Shown here in pieces: positions 1 to 11,000 of a stretch of DNA of 64,000 bases. The stretch's first letter is position 1; the number at the start of each line of letters is the position of its first letter. The stretch comes from Ixodes scapularis (taxonomy: Eukaryota > Arthropoda > Arachnida > Ixodida > Ixodidae), in NCBI RefSeq assembly GCF_016920785.2, contig NW_024609837.1:43030745-43094744 (forward strand). Reading direction: 5' to 3'. The notes beneath the pieces were generated by a model. That model was not told the DNA's origin and searched no databases. It saw nothing but the letters and a program-made list of their open reading frames with translations. A program made the translations under genes and the position numbers.

Positions 1-1874
1 TTGGACGACTCGCCATATGATAGGCGGACGGCGAAAGTTCTGTCGGTAATGAAGGCGTGGACAGCATTTATGACACGAGGTGGGAGGCCGAGGACCACCA
101 TTGCCTCCAACAGGGGGGCGTGGGCGATATTGTCATAGGCCTTTGATATGTCAGTAGCTACAAGTGTGCGAACCAAGTGACTATAGGGTGACAGATGTAG
201 GACTTCCTTTGCAAGGCGGTCGAGGCCATCTTCCGTTCCGAGATGTTGCCGGAATCCAATTTGGTTGGGGTGATACAGACAGTGGGCCTCCAGCCACCAA
301 GAGATACGTTTAGCCATCATACGCTCATAGATTTTGCAGATGGTGGGAGTCAGTGATATAGGCCGCAGAGCTGTGAGGCCGGTCGGTGCCTTGCCCGGTT
401 TGGGAATCGGCACTACAATCGAATGTTTCCATGATGTGGGGAGCTCGCCGGCTTCCCAGATCTTATTGATGATAGCTAGCAAATCTGTGACTGCCTCTCC
501 CTCGAGGTTCTTGTACACTTCGTACGGGAGACCGTCATGTCCTGGAGCAGAGCGGCGACTAGCACTCTCGATGGCGTCTTGGAGCTCAGCCAGAGTGAAG
601 GGCGTAGTGATGCCAGTAGTGTCAGGCATAGCCGTGACAGGGCGCGGGACCGACGGGCTGGCATGTCGAGGGAAAAAGGTATCCGCCGCGCGCGCCGCAA
701 ACTCATCATCGGTGAGCCCCAGACGCAACTGAATGTTGCCAGTCCGGCCTTCAGCTTGGCGAGGTCGTTCCATGGCGTGAAAAGTCCGCCAAAGAGCCTC
801 AGGGTGCTTCGGGTTACTCAACGAGGCACACCAGTCAAGCCAGCGTTGGCGTGTAAGTCGTTTCTCGTGGCGGCGTGCCTTAGCTGCTACGTGGGAAGCC
901 TCATCCTGAAGTTGGTGGTCGTCGGAGTGTAAGGCTGCCAATGTAACCGCTTCAAGTCGCTGTTGCCACAGGCGGAGGAGGTGGGGATCAGGTGTTGGTT
1001 GATCACAGTGCACCGTGGTAGTCGTGGTGCAGTCTATCATGGCTTCTTTGATGTCTCTCTGAACTGTTTCTGGGTTCTGCGCCATGATGTTAAGAGATGA
1101 TCGAAGTTTATCCCAATCGGTTACCTGAACTTGCTTCCGGAGGCGGTTATATGCCGTTGGGAACCATTTGATAATGATCGGAAAATGGTCACTTCCCCAA
1201 GTGTCGTCTTCAGTCCTCCATGCCGGATTGCCAGTCCCACGCCACCAGGTGAGGTCCGGAGCGTTGGACGGGTTCCCTAGGCGAGTGGGACCCGGCAAGT
1301 TGAGAAGATGGAATCCTCGATCAGTGAAGCGATCGTATACTTGACGGCCTCGGGGGGAATCCTGCTTGTACCCCCACTTCGTGTTGGGGGCATTGAAGTC
1401 GCCACCCACGATAATAGGTATGTTGGGATGGAGCGAGAGAATGTGTTCAAGCCACCCGAGATTATGACGGACGTTTCCAGGTTTTCCGTAAAAAGAGACT
1501 GTCAGAACACAATTGTAGCGTGTCCGGACGAGGACAGCCACTACCTCCTGGCGGGAGGTGCACCATTTTGATAGGTCTATTGGGGCGTGCTGAAGATTAT
1601 CTTTGACATAGATTGCCGCTTTGCCGGGCCTAGAGGGCTCGGAGTCTGAGGTCGTTAAATGCCGGGCATCAGTAATGGACGGTGAATGGTAGCCGCAGTA
1701 CGTGGGGATACGAATGAGTTCCAAATGTTCTTGTACAAGGATGAGCCATGGATTGAGCAGATGATACAGTATTCTAGTGCGTAGTTCCCCAAACGTTTGA
1801 CGGCTACTACGACAATTCCACTGTAATATGTGGAGCGGAGGGGCTGGACGACACTCTACTGTCGACTCATCCAT
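1..1874 (-). CDS. LINE ORF2, endonuclease + reverse transcriptase (partial)
   Basis: An open frame of about 624 codons starts at the ATG 1874-1872 and runs without a stop to position 1. I translated the start, the 1140-1080 segment, the 660-600 segment and the 450-360 segment, and all are in the same frame. The N-terminal part has APE-type endonuclease motifs: QWNCRS near residue 18, GGDFNAPN, and WGSDHFPI. The reverse transcriptase follows with SAPGHDGLPYEVYKN, VVPIPKPGK, LRPISLT, GFRQHLGTEDGL and DISKAYD. The YADD catalytic box would lie beyond the window edge. The protein would nick target DNA and copy its own RNA there. No terminal stop is visible because the frame leaves the window. Confidence 0.85.
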   Translation of the reverse strand, partial: MDESTVECRPAPPLHILQWNCRSSRQTFGELRTRILYHLLNPWLILVQEHLELIRIPTYCGYHSPSITDARHLTTSDSEPSRPGKAAIYVKDNLQHAPIDLSKWCTSRQEVVAVLVRTRYNCVLTVSFYGKPGNVRHNLGWLEHILSLHPNIPIIVGGDFNAPNTKWGYKQDSPRGRQVYDRFTDRGFHLLNLPGPTRLGNPSNAPDLTWWRGTGNPAWRTEDDTWGSDHFPIIIKWFPTAYNRLRKQVQVTDWDKLRSSLNIMAQNPETVQRDIKEAMIDCTTTTTVHCDQPTPDPHLLRLWQQRLEAVTLAALHSDDHQLQDEASHVAAKARRHEKRLTRQRWLDWCASLSNPKHPEALWRTFHAMERPRQAEGRTGNIQLRLGLTDDEFAARAADTFFPRHASPSVPRPVTAMPDTTGITTPFTLAELQDAIESASRRSAPGHDGLPYEVYKNLEGEAVTDLLAIINKIWEAGELPTSWKHSIVVPIPKPGKAPTGLTALRPISLTPTICKIYERMMAKRISWWLEAHCLYHPNQIGFRQHLGTEDGLDRLAKEVLHLSPYSHLVRTLVATDISKAYDNIAHAPLLEAMVVLGLPPRVINAVHAFITDRTFAVRLSYGESS

Positions 1875-3406
1875 CGCTGCAGGATCATAAGAACGGCATC
1901 TAGGGAGGATTGCATTGCAGCGATTTGACTTGTCAGTGTGTCCAGTGCTTTGGCCACGGACAGCAAGTGACCGGTTACATCATCAATGTTGACATTTTCT
2001 GCCGCTGAGGGTGACCGGGCCTCCTGACCACGCCGTGGGGTACGAGACGGCATGTTCTTGGCACCCCTGGGTTGATGACAGCTGCTGGATTCTTGCGAAG
2101 CTCCATGTAGATCTTGAGACGAATGTTGAGATGTGGCTGTCTTTCGTGGCGGTCGCTGAAGTTTCCTAGTGGCCTTGACAATCGCTGCGTACGAGGGTTG
2201 TAGTGCCTCAAGGCCGTCGTTTGATGATACCGTGTGATCACTTTCCTCCTCTTCCCCTTCTTCGGCTAGGGCTTGGAATCGATTTTTCGTCAAAATCGAT
2301 GCTTTGCCGGTATGAGGAGCGGGCTTGTCAGTCTTACGGGATTTAACTTCCGCCAGCTTCTTCTTTCTTGGACACTTTGGTGAGGCAATTGAGTGATCGT
2401 TAGTGCGGCATAAGCCACACTGGTAGCGCGCGCTGCCGTCAGCGTTGACCAATTCAGGGTTCACAGTTTGTACAGGACAGAAGGCCTTCATATGTCCTGG
2501 TTGGCAGCAACGGTAGCAGATAACCGTAGATGGCTTGTATTCTCGTGGGCGCAGGATCGCCCCGAGGTGATAGATGATGTCAGGTATTTGCTGCTCACCT
2601 TGAACGGTTAGGAGGTATGTGTCTCCCTTGCCTAGTCGGCGAGCCGCCAGAATTCTGTGAGATGGTGTACGGAGATCAGGTACAATATCTTGATCAGGGT
2701 GGTCGGGTACAACGCCTCTCACTACACACCGATGGACGTTCGGACCTGAAGCTAGATACGCTTGCACCTGCACGGCTCGATTACCCTGCTGTTGAACAGT
2801 CAATAACTTTGTTAGCTGGAAGGCGTCCTCTAGCGTGGAGACGTATGCCGTGGCAGAATTCGATGGCTTGTGACGATTTAGCCCTTGGTAAGCAGTGGCG
2901 GAGATGACTGCAAAGATTGCTGTTTCAATCTCCCGCGTCGTCACTTGATAAAAGTCCATTTGCTCCCGAGGCCGGATGTTCACCTTGTACATTTCGGTAG
3001 GTTTCTTTTGGGCCGACGCTGTGTTCCTAGCTTGAGGAGTCGAGCACGTTGCCGATACACTTGGTCCGGCCGTTTGCGGTACCACTTCATTCGTTTCCAT
3101 TGAATCGATTTGTGACTGCGGCGTCGGGGGCGAGGTACTCACCTCAGGTGCGATCGGAGCCGAGGCGGACATCATGCCTAGGCGTAGCTCGGGTGAGCTA
3201 AGCCTCGCCCGGGTGTCATTTGAATCGGTGGGCCCGGGTGTCGAGATCTCTCCCGGCCTGGGGCTCCCTGTGATTCCTTTCTTCGCTTTGGGTCGTCGGA
3301 GTCCCGGAACGGTAGTTTCGACGTCGGTTGAAGCCGATTTTCTTTTCAAAGATGCGAAAGCGACGAAGCTCGGAATAGCCACGTCAGTCTTTAACACGCG
3401 CTGCAC
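1856..3406 (-). CDS. LINE ORF1, gag-like zinc-knuckle protein
   Basis: Complete 516-codon frame. Residues about 1-135 are Ser/Thr/Pro-rich and low in complexity. A conserved ORF1 core follows at about 140-290. Residues 297-310 form a CX2CX4HX4C knuckle (CYRCCQPGHMKAFC) and 330-345 a second, looser one (CX2CX4HX6C). The Lys/Arg-rich tail has acidic patches. Proteins of this type bind element RNA and form the RNP in I-group LINEs. The stop is TAG at 1858-1856, and the ORF2 start overlaps it. Confidence 0.85.
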   Translation of the reverse strand: MQRVLKTDVAIPSFVAFASLKRKSASTDVETTVPGLRRPKAKKGITGSPRPGEISTPGPTDSNDTRARLSSPELRLGMMSASAPIAPEVSTSPPTPQSQIDSMETNEVVPQTAGPSVSATCSTPQARNTASAQKKPTEMYKVNIRPREQMDFYQVTTREIETAIFAVISATAYQGLNRHKPSNSATAYVSTLEDAFQLTKLLTVQQQGNRAVQVQAYLASGPNVHRCVVRGVVPDHPDQDIVPDLRTPSHRILAARRLGKGDTYLLTVQGEQQIPDIIYHLGAILRPREYKPSTVICYRCCQPGHMKAFCPVQTVNPELVNADGSARYQCGLCRTNDHSIASPKCPRKKKLAEVKSRKTDKPAPHTGKASILTKNRFQALAEEGEEEESDHTVSSNDGLEALQPSYAAIVKATRKLQRPPRKTATSQHSSQDLHGASQESSSCHQPRGAKNMPSRTPRRGQEARSPSAAENVNIDDVTGHLLSVAKALDTLTSQIAAMQSSLDAVLMILQRWMSRQ

Positions 3407-3437
3407 GCGCTCCCCTAAATTTACTTACACGATCACT

Positions 3438-3440
3438 CCC

Positions 3441-3471
<31 letters not shown>

Positions 3472-3474
3472 AAA
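3438..3474 (+). repeat. Homopolymer junction C24-A13
   Basis: 24 C (3438-3461) are followed by 13 A (3462-3474), directly at the 5' boundary of the minus-strand LINE. Such tracts are prone to length error in sequencing and could hide the true insertion boundary. Confidence 0.95.
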
Positions 3475-4506
3475 TGCATGTAGGTTGGTGAAAACATGTA
3501 CATCTGGTGGCAACACGGCTGCAGCGCTCGGTTTTAGGGGCGAAGCTCCTTATGGCGAATTCGCGTGGTCATTTCCCGGCAAAATATTTTGCCATATCTC
3601 CGCCAAGGGCGTTCGCGTGGTCAAAGGCTGGCGAGTGCGCGCCGTTCGGGTGGCAGTTCTCAGGCGTGCGCTGGCAATTTACCGGCACAATTTTTGCCCG
3701 AGCTCCGAGAGGTCGGGCAGCTTGTCTGCCAGACTGTATCCGGTATCGTCATATCCGAATCGGGAAAGGGAACCAAACGAAACAATGGTCGCCGAGAGCG
3801 TGTTCTAGTAGAACACGAAGCCATTGAGACAGACACCCCTCTGTGGTCCGAGAAAGACAGCAAGAACAACGGAGATAAAGATAAAATATTTTAAAGGAAG
3901 CTTCCGCAAGATCAGTTTCCTATGGGACACAGCGTGTTATTACACCGCTGTAAAAAATGTATTGATAGTGCTGCAGCTCGACACTTGAACGCGCATTACT
4001 ATTTGAGAGGGCTGGGTCAAATCAAAATGCTGAGGATTCCAGCAAAAAGGTAATAACAAGAAAATGGAATATAAAATGGCGACGCTGGTGAGCCTTCTAG
4101 GATCCTTGTAAGATGGCAACAGTTCCTCGAGAATCTAAACAAAATATATTACAATTTGTTTACCCACATCTCAGAGTCCGAATATATGTTGCTGATGCCT
4201 AGAGCGTGCCTATTGTATCATAAAATAATCGTGGAAGAAGTTAACGAAGTTCACGCGCGACCAAGGCAGACGAAAACGCCAGTTGCAGGCGCTTTGTGTT
4301 CGGGTGGAGAGGGTCACGTGGTGCGCCGCTGGCGCGGTTTTCGTTGCCTGTGCCGCCGGCGTGAGCTCGCCGGCGATTGACCACCCGAATTCGCCATTAG
4401 GGGCTAGCCATGTCCGTATGTCCGTCCGCCGTCGGGTGCATGTGCTCCTGCTCGTGAGTTCACGCGCTCACTTGCTCACGTGCACGTGAGCTCGTGCTCG
4501 TGTAGG
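3475..4506. other. Intergenic, nothing recognised
   Basis: Several short frames overlap in all phases here, which suggests ordinary composition bias rather than coding. I see no domain, splice pattern or terminal repeat. Confidence 0.6.
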
Positions 4507-4815
4507 GCAAAAAAAAAAACGCATCTCCACGTGGTGAATGATGTTGATTGGGGCGAAGCTCTGATGGTGCTTGTCTGCGTAGACGGTGATCCATAGCATG
4601 CCGAGCCTTTCGTTCGTGTTCATGCATGTTAGAAAAAGAATGTGTGGTATGGAACGTGGTTATATACGCATTTGAGCATTTGACCGCAGCGTGACATGGA
4701 TGAAATCGAACGAAAGGCTCGCCGTGCTGCGGCTCAGCGTCTACGCAGACAAGCACCACGAGAGCTTCGCCCCAATCAACATCATTGACCACGTGGAGAT
4801 GCGTTTTTTTTTTTT
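4507..4815. mobile_element. Foldback element with ~125-bp inverted arms
   Basis: The left arm 4507-4632 and the reverse complement of 4692-4815 match at about 90 percent: A-run, cgcatctccacgtggt, gatgttgattggggcgaag, ggtgcttgtctgcgtagacg, gagcctttcgttcg. The spacer is about 60 bp. Both outer ends finish in an A or T run. No coding content; a non-autonomous hairpin (MITE/foldback) element is the simplest reading. Confidence 0.75.
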
Positions 4816-4824
4816 TCTGTATGA

Positions 4825-4906
4825 TTGGAGACAGAGTCCAAGGCTTATATATAAGATTGGAGACAGAGTCCACTGGAGACAGAGTCCAAGGCTTATATAT
4901 AAGATT
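4825..4906 (+). repeat. Short tandem repeat (ggagacagagtcca units)
   Basis: The motif attggagacagagtcca followed by aggcttatatataag occurs in full twice, with a shortened unit between, immediately beside the right arm of the foldback element. Confidence 0.8.
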
Positions 4907-4929
4907 CCTTGTGGGGTTTGCGCAGCCAC

Positions 4930-5252
4930 ACACAATGGCGAAACAAAGAACTTTACAGAGAGAATCCGTTAACATAAAAACAACGTACGCAAGTTTGATC
5001 ATGAGCGTAGCGCGGTCGCTGAGCACTGCGACGTCAAAGGATTATCGTATTGACTTTGACAACGCATGCATCATTGAGGTTGAGACAAATTCCCGAAAGA
5101 GACTGTTTATCGAATTTTGTCATATTCAGACAACGCCACAGAACATCAATCGGTCTCTCGGAGCTTTGCCATCCACAGATGTGAATGGCCTTCGTCACTT
5201 AATTGGAAAAGTAGAGCAGTGGAAGAAGAATTACACCAGATACCCACTGTAG
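4930..5252 (+). pseudogene. Penelope-like element C-terminal fragment
   Basis: The frame downstream of about 4935 encodes a stretch with FDNACIIEVETNSRKRLFIE, then HIQ, INRSLGALPS and a short tail. This Asp/Asn-rich, RLxxE, 'INR.xG.LP' layout is what I associate with the region after GIY-YIG in one group of Penelope-like proteins. No GIY-YIG motif or RT is present upstream, so it is a 5'-truncated relic. It is not homologous at a glance to the intact Penelope copy at 46.8 kb. Confidence 0.5.
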
Positions 5253-5337
5253 AAAAAAAAGAAAAGGACCCTGCTACCCAACGTCCATAGCCGTAGTCGA
5301 AACGTACGGTACCTATAAAAGGGCTTGGCTGGTGTTT

Positions 5338-5530
5338 GAACTTTTACAGCGGAGCTGTTAAGGACTAGTTTCACCAGTATCGTGTTCGCCAGCAAACAAA
5401 TGTCGACACAAAACTCTGAGCAGCAACCGCCATCTATCAGCGACGACGGCAACTAGACAACCGGCTTGCTGGTTGTCTGGTTGCCGCTGTCGCCCATATA
5501 TGGCTTCAACCTTTCTAGCCTTTCCACTCT
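5338..5530 (+). repeat. Interspersed repeat with internal palindrome, copy 1
   Basis: Closely similar to the reverse complement of 59318-59530 (shared blocks: cttttacagcgg, agtatcgtgt, aactctga, gccatct, ggttgtctggttgcc). The centre is a palindrome around gacaaccggcttgctggttgtctggttgcc. Likely a non-autonomous DNA element; its ends are not resolved. Confidence 0.7.
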
Positions 5531-6731
5531 GGTTTTCACAATTGTAGAAAGGCTGAATTTCTCTAGGCGTCCTCCTTGAGGTCGTCCTAGACGTCGTTTT
5601 TTAGGAATCGTCATACACGTCGTAAAGATAACAGCTTCACTGGTCCTCCATCTTCACGTGAAGTGGAAGGGCTCTACATTGTTGACGTCACAATGTTGAC
5701 GTCAAAGTCAGCGTTTGGCCAATCGTGGCAGGCCGACCACAACGACGCCTTCGATCACGCACGTGGCCTATTCGCGTCGAGATCGAACAAAGTCGCCACC
5801 GTGCGGCCGGTGTTGGAAATACTAATAGTGTGGATACCGCCGCACGTCATCTGCTCTCGGCGCACGTTTAAACATTCATCCTCGACAAGATGAAGGCTTG
5901 TTTGCGGGTAAACTGCGTTATTTACGTTGTGAATGCTTGTTTCTTCGAAAAGATTGTATCGTTCCACGAGAGTGGAAACACGCGAAGCCAAGGAATGCCA
6001 AGCCGGATGCTTATATAATGTTGCTACTGTGGCTGCTGCGATGTTTTTTTGTTTCTTTTTTTTTAGTTTTAGTGTTATTGCATACTATTATGGAGTACAT
6101 TGCCGACGCCAAGCGCTGCGTTGTCGAAGGCGAACAACTTGTGAATACCGGGCATACTATTGAGTGCAGCGTTGTGGGCCCAACGCCCACGACGACGAGC
6201 GTACAGGTGCGGAGTTACGTACTGCAGCCGTCGGCTCTCAGCAAGGATCCCCACACTGTGGATTTGAAAACCCAGGAACGGTGCCACGATTGATGAAATT
6301 TCATGCACTCGAACTGCGCCGAATAACTATTAATTGTAACTCCAACGGTCGCATATATACGTCTTTGAGAGATTCGCACAATTCGTCCTCCCGATCGTTT
6401 TAAACGCTGCATACGTAAAACCCTTTATTTTTACAATACCAATTATTCGAAAATTAGGCGTAGTAACCTATTCGCGGATGCTAACTCTCGCGAATTCTAA
6501 AGTCTTGAATTCTAGTCTCAAAACAAGAGAGGTATTCGCGTGCCTTTATTTTTCGATAATTTTGTAATTCTTGAAAATAATAGGTTCGCGAAAGGTCTTG
6601 CAGTTGGCGGTGCAGTAACTTCGGAAGAAGAATGACTCCAGCTTCGTACGCGGCACCCATGTCCTTTAGTGAGCTGCGAACCTTAGATGTAGTCATGCCG
6701 TTTTCATGTAGCGTGATTTGCCGTTGAAAAT
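5531..6731. other. Intergenic, nothing recognised
   Basis: AT-rich toward 6400-6600. Short frames lack motifs. The right end must contain the 5' UTR of the LINE whose ORF1 starts at 6732, but I cannot place its boundary. Confidence 0.5.
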
Positions 6732-8063
6732 TTGTTTTTCAAGCGAAGTTTCACGAAACTTTCGTCACGCGGAGTTTTTCGACTTCGGGGAGGACTAAGC
6801 GTGCGGAAAGAAGACAGAGTCTTGGTCCAACGCAGCATTCAACGCGCGGCGCAGCTCTCATCGGAGAACGCAGGACACGACGCTTTTCGCTTCAACGAGG
6901 AACAAAATACGCTCATCGTGAGCACCCCGGCACTCGAAAACGCCGTCAAATACGGAGGAGTGCACTTTATAAGCCTCAAGGGACAAACCTACGAGGTTGT
7001 TGCGTACGCAATACCGCCAGACGACACCATAAAGGGCGTAATTCACGGGATACCGGACGAAGACTCCGAGCAAGACGTTCTAAACAACCTAGTCACGGCG
7101 AGGAACCCAAATGTGCTCCACGCCAGACGGATGGGCCGCTCCAAGTCGGCGGTGGTACTTTTCAAGGGCCAGAAGGTGCCGTTCTGGATCATGTACGGCA
7201 ACGTGGAGTACAAGTGCAACCTGTACAAGAAAAAGATCGAAGTATGCGGTACGTGCGGCGGAGTCGGACATCGGTCCGACGTGTGTCCGCGACCGAAAGA
7301 GCAACGGTGCAAGATTTGCAACGCTCTAAACTCGACAGACGGCCACGCGTGCTCGCCGTCGTGCGGCATCTGCGGCAAGGCTCACCCCACGGGTGACACA
7401 CGATGCAAGCAGCGTTTCAAGACGCCGTACATCCTGCAACAGCGGCAGTGGGAGAAGAAGAAGAAACAAGAGGAGAGCAGGTTCAAGGAAGAGGACTTCC
7501 CGCCGTTACCCAAAGGACGGTCGCGGTCGCGTTCGCGGTCACGGAGCCGAGCATCCGTGCGGTCAACCTCGCGGCAGCGGTCCGGCTCGCGGCGGAGATC
7601 GAAGTCCAGGAGCAGGTCCAGCTCCCGACAGCGAGTCAGCTGGGCCGGAGTGACCGACCACAAGGCCTCGGAAAGGAAGAGCAAGGAGGCCAAGACGCAG
7701 AACGACAAGTTAGACGAGATCCTTGTCATGATGCGACAACTCCAGGAAGAAAGCAAGGCTCTACGCGTGATGGTAGAGAAGACCGAGAAGGAGAACGCAT
7801 GGCTGAGGACACAGCTTCAGCAGAAAAGCAACGAGACGGAGAAGGAACCGGAGAAGGCTTCGCCACCCGCGAAGAGGAAGATGGTCGTAAGACCGGGGCA
7901 AGAGACGGTCGCATTGGATAAGGCCGAGGCGCCGCTGCAACAGGAAGTTAACAAGCAGGTGGTCGAGCTGATGTGCAACCCCGAGTGGCTGACGCAGCTG
8001 GCTAGGCACATGGAACAACTACGTACGGCACAAGTCGTTAGAAACCAAGATGGTGAACAGTAA
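6732..8063 (+). CDS. LINE ORF1, RNA-binding protein with zinc knuckles and RS region
   Basis: 443 codons. Residues 100-160 carry the KGVIHGIP-type core seen in I-group ORF1 proteins. Cysteine knuckles: 172-185 (CGTCGGVGHRSDVC, CX2CX4HX4C), 193-211 and 211-225 (CGICGKAHPTGDTRC). Residues 262-300 are a dense Arg-Ser repeat and 318-370 are heptad-like (coiled coil). It likely binds and packages element RNA; the RS tract may recruit splicing or nuclear factors (inference). An upstream start cannot be excluded. Confidence 0.85.
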   Translation: MFFKRSFTKLSSRGVFRLRGGLSVRKEDRVLVQRSIQRAAQLSSENAGHDAFRFNEEQNTLIVSTPALENAVKYGGVHFISLKGQTYEVVAYAIPPDDTIKGVIHGIPDEDSEQDVLNNLVTARNPNVLHARRMGRSKSAVVLFKGQKVPFWIMYGNVEYKCNLYKKKIEVCGTCGGVGHRSDVCPRPKEQRCKICNALNSTDGHACSPSCGICGKAHPTGDTRCKQRFKTPYILQQRQWEKKKKQEESRFKEEDFPPLPKGRSRSRSRSRSRASVRSTSRQRSGSRRRSKSRSRSSSRQRVSWAGVTDHKASERKSKEAKTQNDKLDEILVMMRQLQEESKALRVMVEKTEKENAWLRTQLQQKSNETEKEPEKASPPAKRKMVVRPGQETVALDKAEAPLQQEVNKQVVELMCNPEWLTQLARHMEQLRTAQVVRNQDGEQ

Positions 8064-11000
8064 AAAGTACATAATTTGGCCGTGGAATTGCCGCGGGTTT
8101 GGCAAAAAAAGGTGCAACCTACAGCAATACGTGAATAACAAAGACGAAAAGGAACGACCGGATTTTATTGCCTTACAAGAGGCGAACCAACTGGCCAAAC
8201 TGTCGGGTTACAAGTCCTACGGCATGGATACCAAGGAAAAGACGCAAGTGGTCACGTTGGTCAAAAGGAACATACCGGTCGTCGTTCATGACACAGGCGT
8301 TTCAACAGTAGAACACGTGCTAATCGAGATAATCTCGGGGAAGAAGAAAGACCAGCGCAGCCTCTTCGTGCTGAACATCTACAGCAGCCCGGCGAAACAG
8401 CACAGATTCGCTTCCCTCTTCCAAGCGACCCTGAACATCGCCAGACGCCAGACACTGGTCGTGGTTGGGGACTTCAACGCCCAACATCCGGACTGGGGAT
8501 ACAAGATCGAACGACCCAAGGGCCGAAAACTGTGGATCGACTCTCACGAATGCGGACTATCCCTGATCACCGATCCGGATCATCCGACGAGGAGAGGAGC
8601 CGCCCGACAACAAGACACTACGCCAGACCTTACGTTTGTGCGCTATGCAAAGGATGCAGAGTGGACAAACACGTGGGAAGACCTGGGTAGCGACCACTAT
8701 GTGCTAAAGATAACGATCCGCGCGGGCCCTGGAAAGCCGCGGGGCAGAAAGTGCAAGATCACGGAATGGGATAAGTTCCGAGAGCTGATGGGCGAATACG
8801 AGACGGAAGACGTCACAAACATCGGCGAGTGGATGGAATGCCTGCTGGCGGCTGCCGAGCGGACGACCAAGGTGATTCCGGAAGAAGCGGACGTGGCCGC
8901 TGCGGATAGCCGACTCTTACACTTATGGGAGGCTAAGGCTAGTCTGCAGGAGCGGCAGCGCTCGCAACGTAACAATCGGAACCTTCGAAGAAAGATCGCT
9001 GAACTCAGCAGAACGATCGAGACGTACGCTGACCAGGTTACGCGTCAACAGTGGCAGGATACCTGCGAAGGGTTCGACGGTCAGCCCAATGTACCCAAAA
9101 CTTGGAACATACTGCGGCACCTACTGGATCCGGACAGTTGTAAGACGGCTCAGCGTAGCAAGATATGCGAGATCATTCGAAGTCACAAGGGTGACGAGGA
9201 CGATCTAGTAGAGGAGATCCGTAAGCGATATATTGGTGACAACCCGCCGAGAACTCCCACAACATACGGCGGTGCAGACAGTGAGGTGCTAGACGCGGAC
9301 ATTTCTGAGTTTGAAGTTGCTGAGACACTGCGCAACTTGAAGACCAAGTCTGCTCCGGGACCGGACGGCGTCACGAACAAAATGCTGCGGAACCTGAGCA
9401 ACGAAGCCATAACCGGCATCACAAAGTACATCAACGAGTGCTGGAGACAAGGCCAGCTACCACGGCAGTGGAAAACGGCCAAAGTGGTCCTGATCCCGAA
9501 ACCAGGCAAGAAGCCTCAGCTCGACGCTCTGCGCCCAATCTCGCTCACGTCCTGCGTGGGCAAGATAATGGAGCACGTCGTTCTACGGAGAATCAACGAC
9601 TTCATGGAGAGGAACCAATTGTTCCCTCACACCATGGTTGAATTCCGGCCACACTTGTCTACCCAAGACGTGATGCTGAGGCTCAAGCACCAAATCATAG
9701 ATGGCGAAAGAAGCTCTCATCTCGACACTAGGGTGATCCTGGGCCTCGACCTTACGAAGGCCTTTGACACTATCAGGCATGATGCGGTCCTTGAGAACCT
9801 GGAGAAGCTGGGCGTAGGGCGACGCACGTTCAACTACATTCAAGACTTCCTCAGCGATCGGACGGCGCAAATCTCCATCGGTGGCGTCACGTCCGACGAC
9901 ATCAATCTAGGCGGGCGAGGCACACCTCAGGGCTCGGTCCTGTCGCCATATCTATTTAACGTGGCGATGATTGAGTTGCCTGCGAAGCTCAGCAAGATCG
10001 AGGGGCTGCACCACAGTATATACGCAGATGACATCACGCTCTGGATGACCGGCGGCTGTGACGGGTTCATCCAAGACACGCTACAAGAAGCGATACGGAC
10101 GATTGAGGAGTACGTCACTCCGAGGGGCCTAACTTGCTCTCCACAAAAGTCGGAGCTCCTCCTCCTCAAACCTGTTCGGTCCCGCCAGCTGCCGTCGGAC
10201 ATCGCGCTCTACTCGCAAGGACTGCGTATCCCGTCGGTGAAGGGCATTCGCATCCTGGGTCTGCGGGTCCAGGCGGATGGCAACAACTACGAGATGATCG
10301 AATCGCTCAAGGCGTCAACTTACCAGATCACCCGGCTTATTTCACGCATCTCAGGCCGTCACTTCGGAATGAGGGAAAGAAATCTTGTACGCCTCGTCCG
10401 CGCTTTCGTCGTGAGCCGGCTGGCATACGTCCTTCCCTTCCTACGGCTCGGGGTGGCGGAGAAAGCCAAACTTGACTGCTTGATTAGGAAGGCCTACAAG
10501 CGAGCACTTGGCATCCCGGATTCTACGTCAAACGAAAAGCTGGCGGCGCTGGGCCTACACAACACCGTGGAAGAGATCGTCGAGGCGCAACGGACGTCTC
10601 AGCTCGAACGGCTAACAAAGAGCGCGACCGGGCGTCACATTCTCGAAAACCTGGGCATCCGCTACGAAAGACAAACGGGCGAGAAAATAGACGTGCCGAG
10701 ACGGGTCCGGGAGAAGCTTACCATCCCAAACCTGCCACGTCACATGCACCCTGTGCACCATGTGGAGCGACGAACGGCGAGAGCCAAGGCCCTTCGAAGA
10801 CTACTAGAGAAGGAAGAAAGCGTCTACCACACGGACGCTGCGAGGTACGACAAGGATGCCATGGCCGCAGCCGTGGTTGACAAGCAAGGGAAGATGGTTG
10901 CGAGCTGCAGTGTCCGGACGACAGAACCGGAGGTAGTCGAGGAAGTGGCCATCGCTCTGGCACTCAAGCTGCAAGACGCTAAAATCATTGTCAGCGATTC

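Larger units (their letters stand above)
1..3437 (-). mobile_element. I-group non-LTR retrotransposon (LINE), 3' end cut by window edge
   Basis: Two overlapping frames on the minus strand: a zinc-knuckle ORF1 (3406-1856) followed by an endonuclease/reverse-transcriptase ORF2 (from 1874 to the window edge). The ORF2 ATG lies inside the last codons of ORF1, overlapping by 19 nt, as in the second LINE at 6732. The 5' end is near 3437, where a C/A homopolymer starts. No frame disruption is visible, so this copy may be young. The 3' part (rest of RT, any RNase H, tail) is outside the window. Confidence 0.85.

Noticed and set aside
334..932. Plus-strand frames of 130 codons
   Set aside because: Antisense shadows of the LINE ORF2 on the minus strand, which carries clear RT motifs.
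4460..5026. 188-codon minus-strand frame
   Set aside because: Runs across the foldback arms and the small tandem repeat; no domain, coding by chance.
7382..7921. Long frames on both strands, rich in Arg and Ser
   Set aside because: Shadows of the RS-rich part of LINE ORF1.
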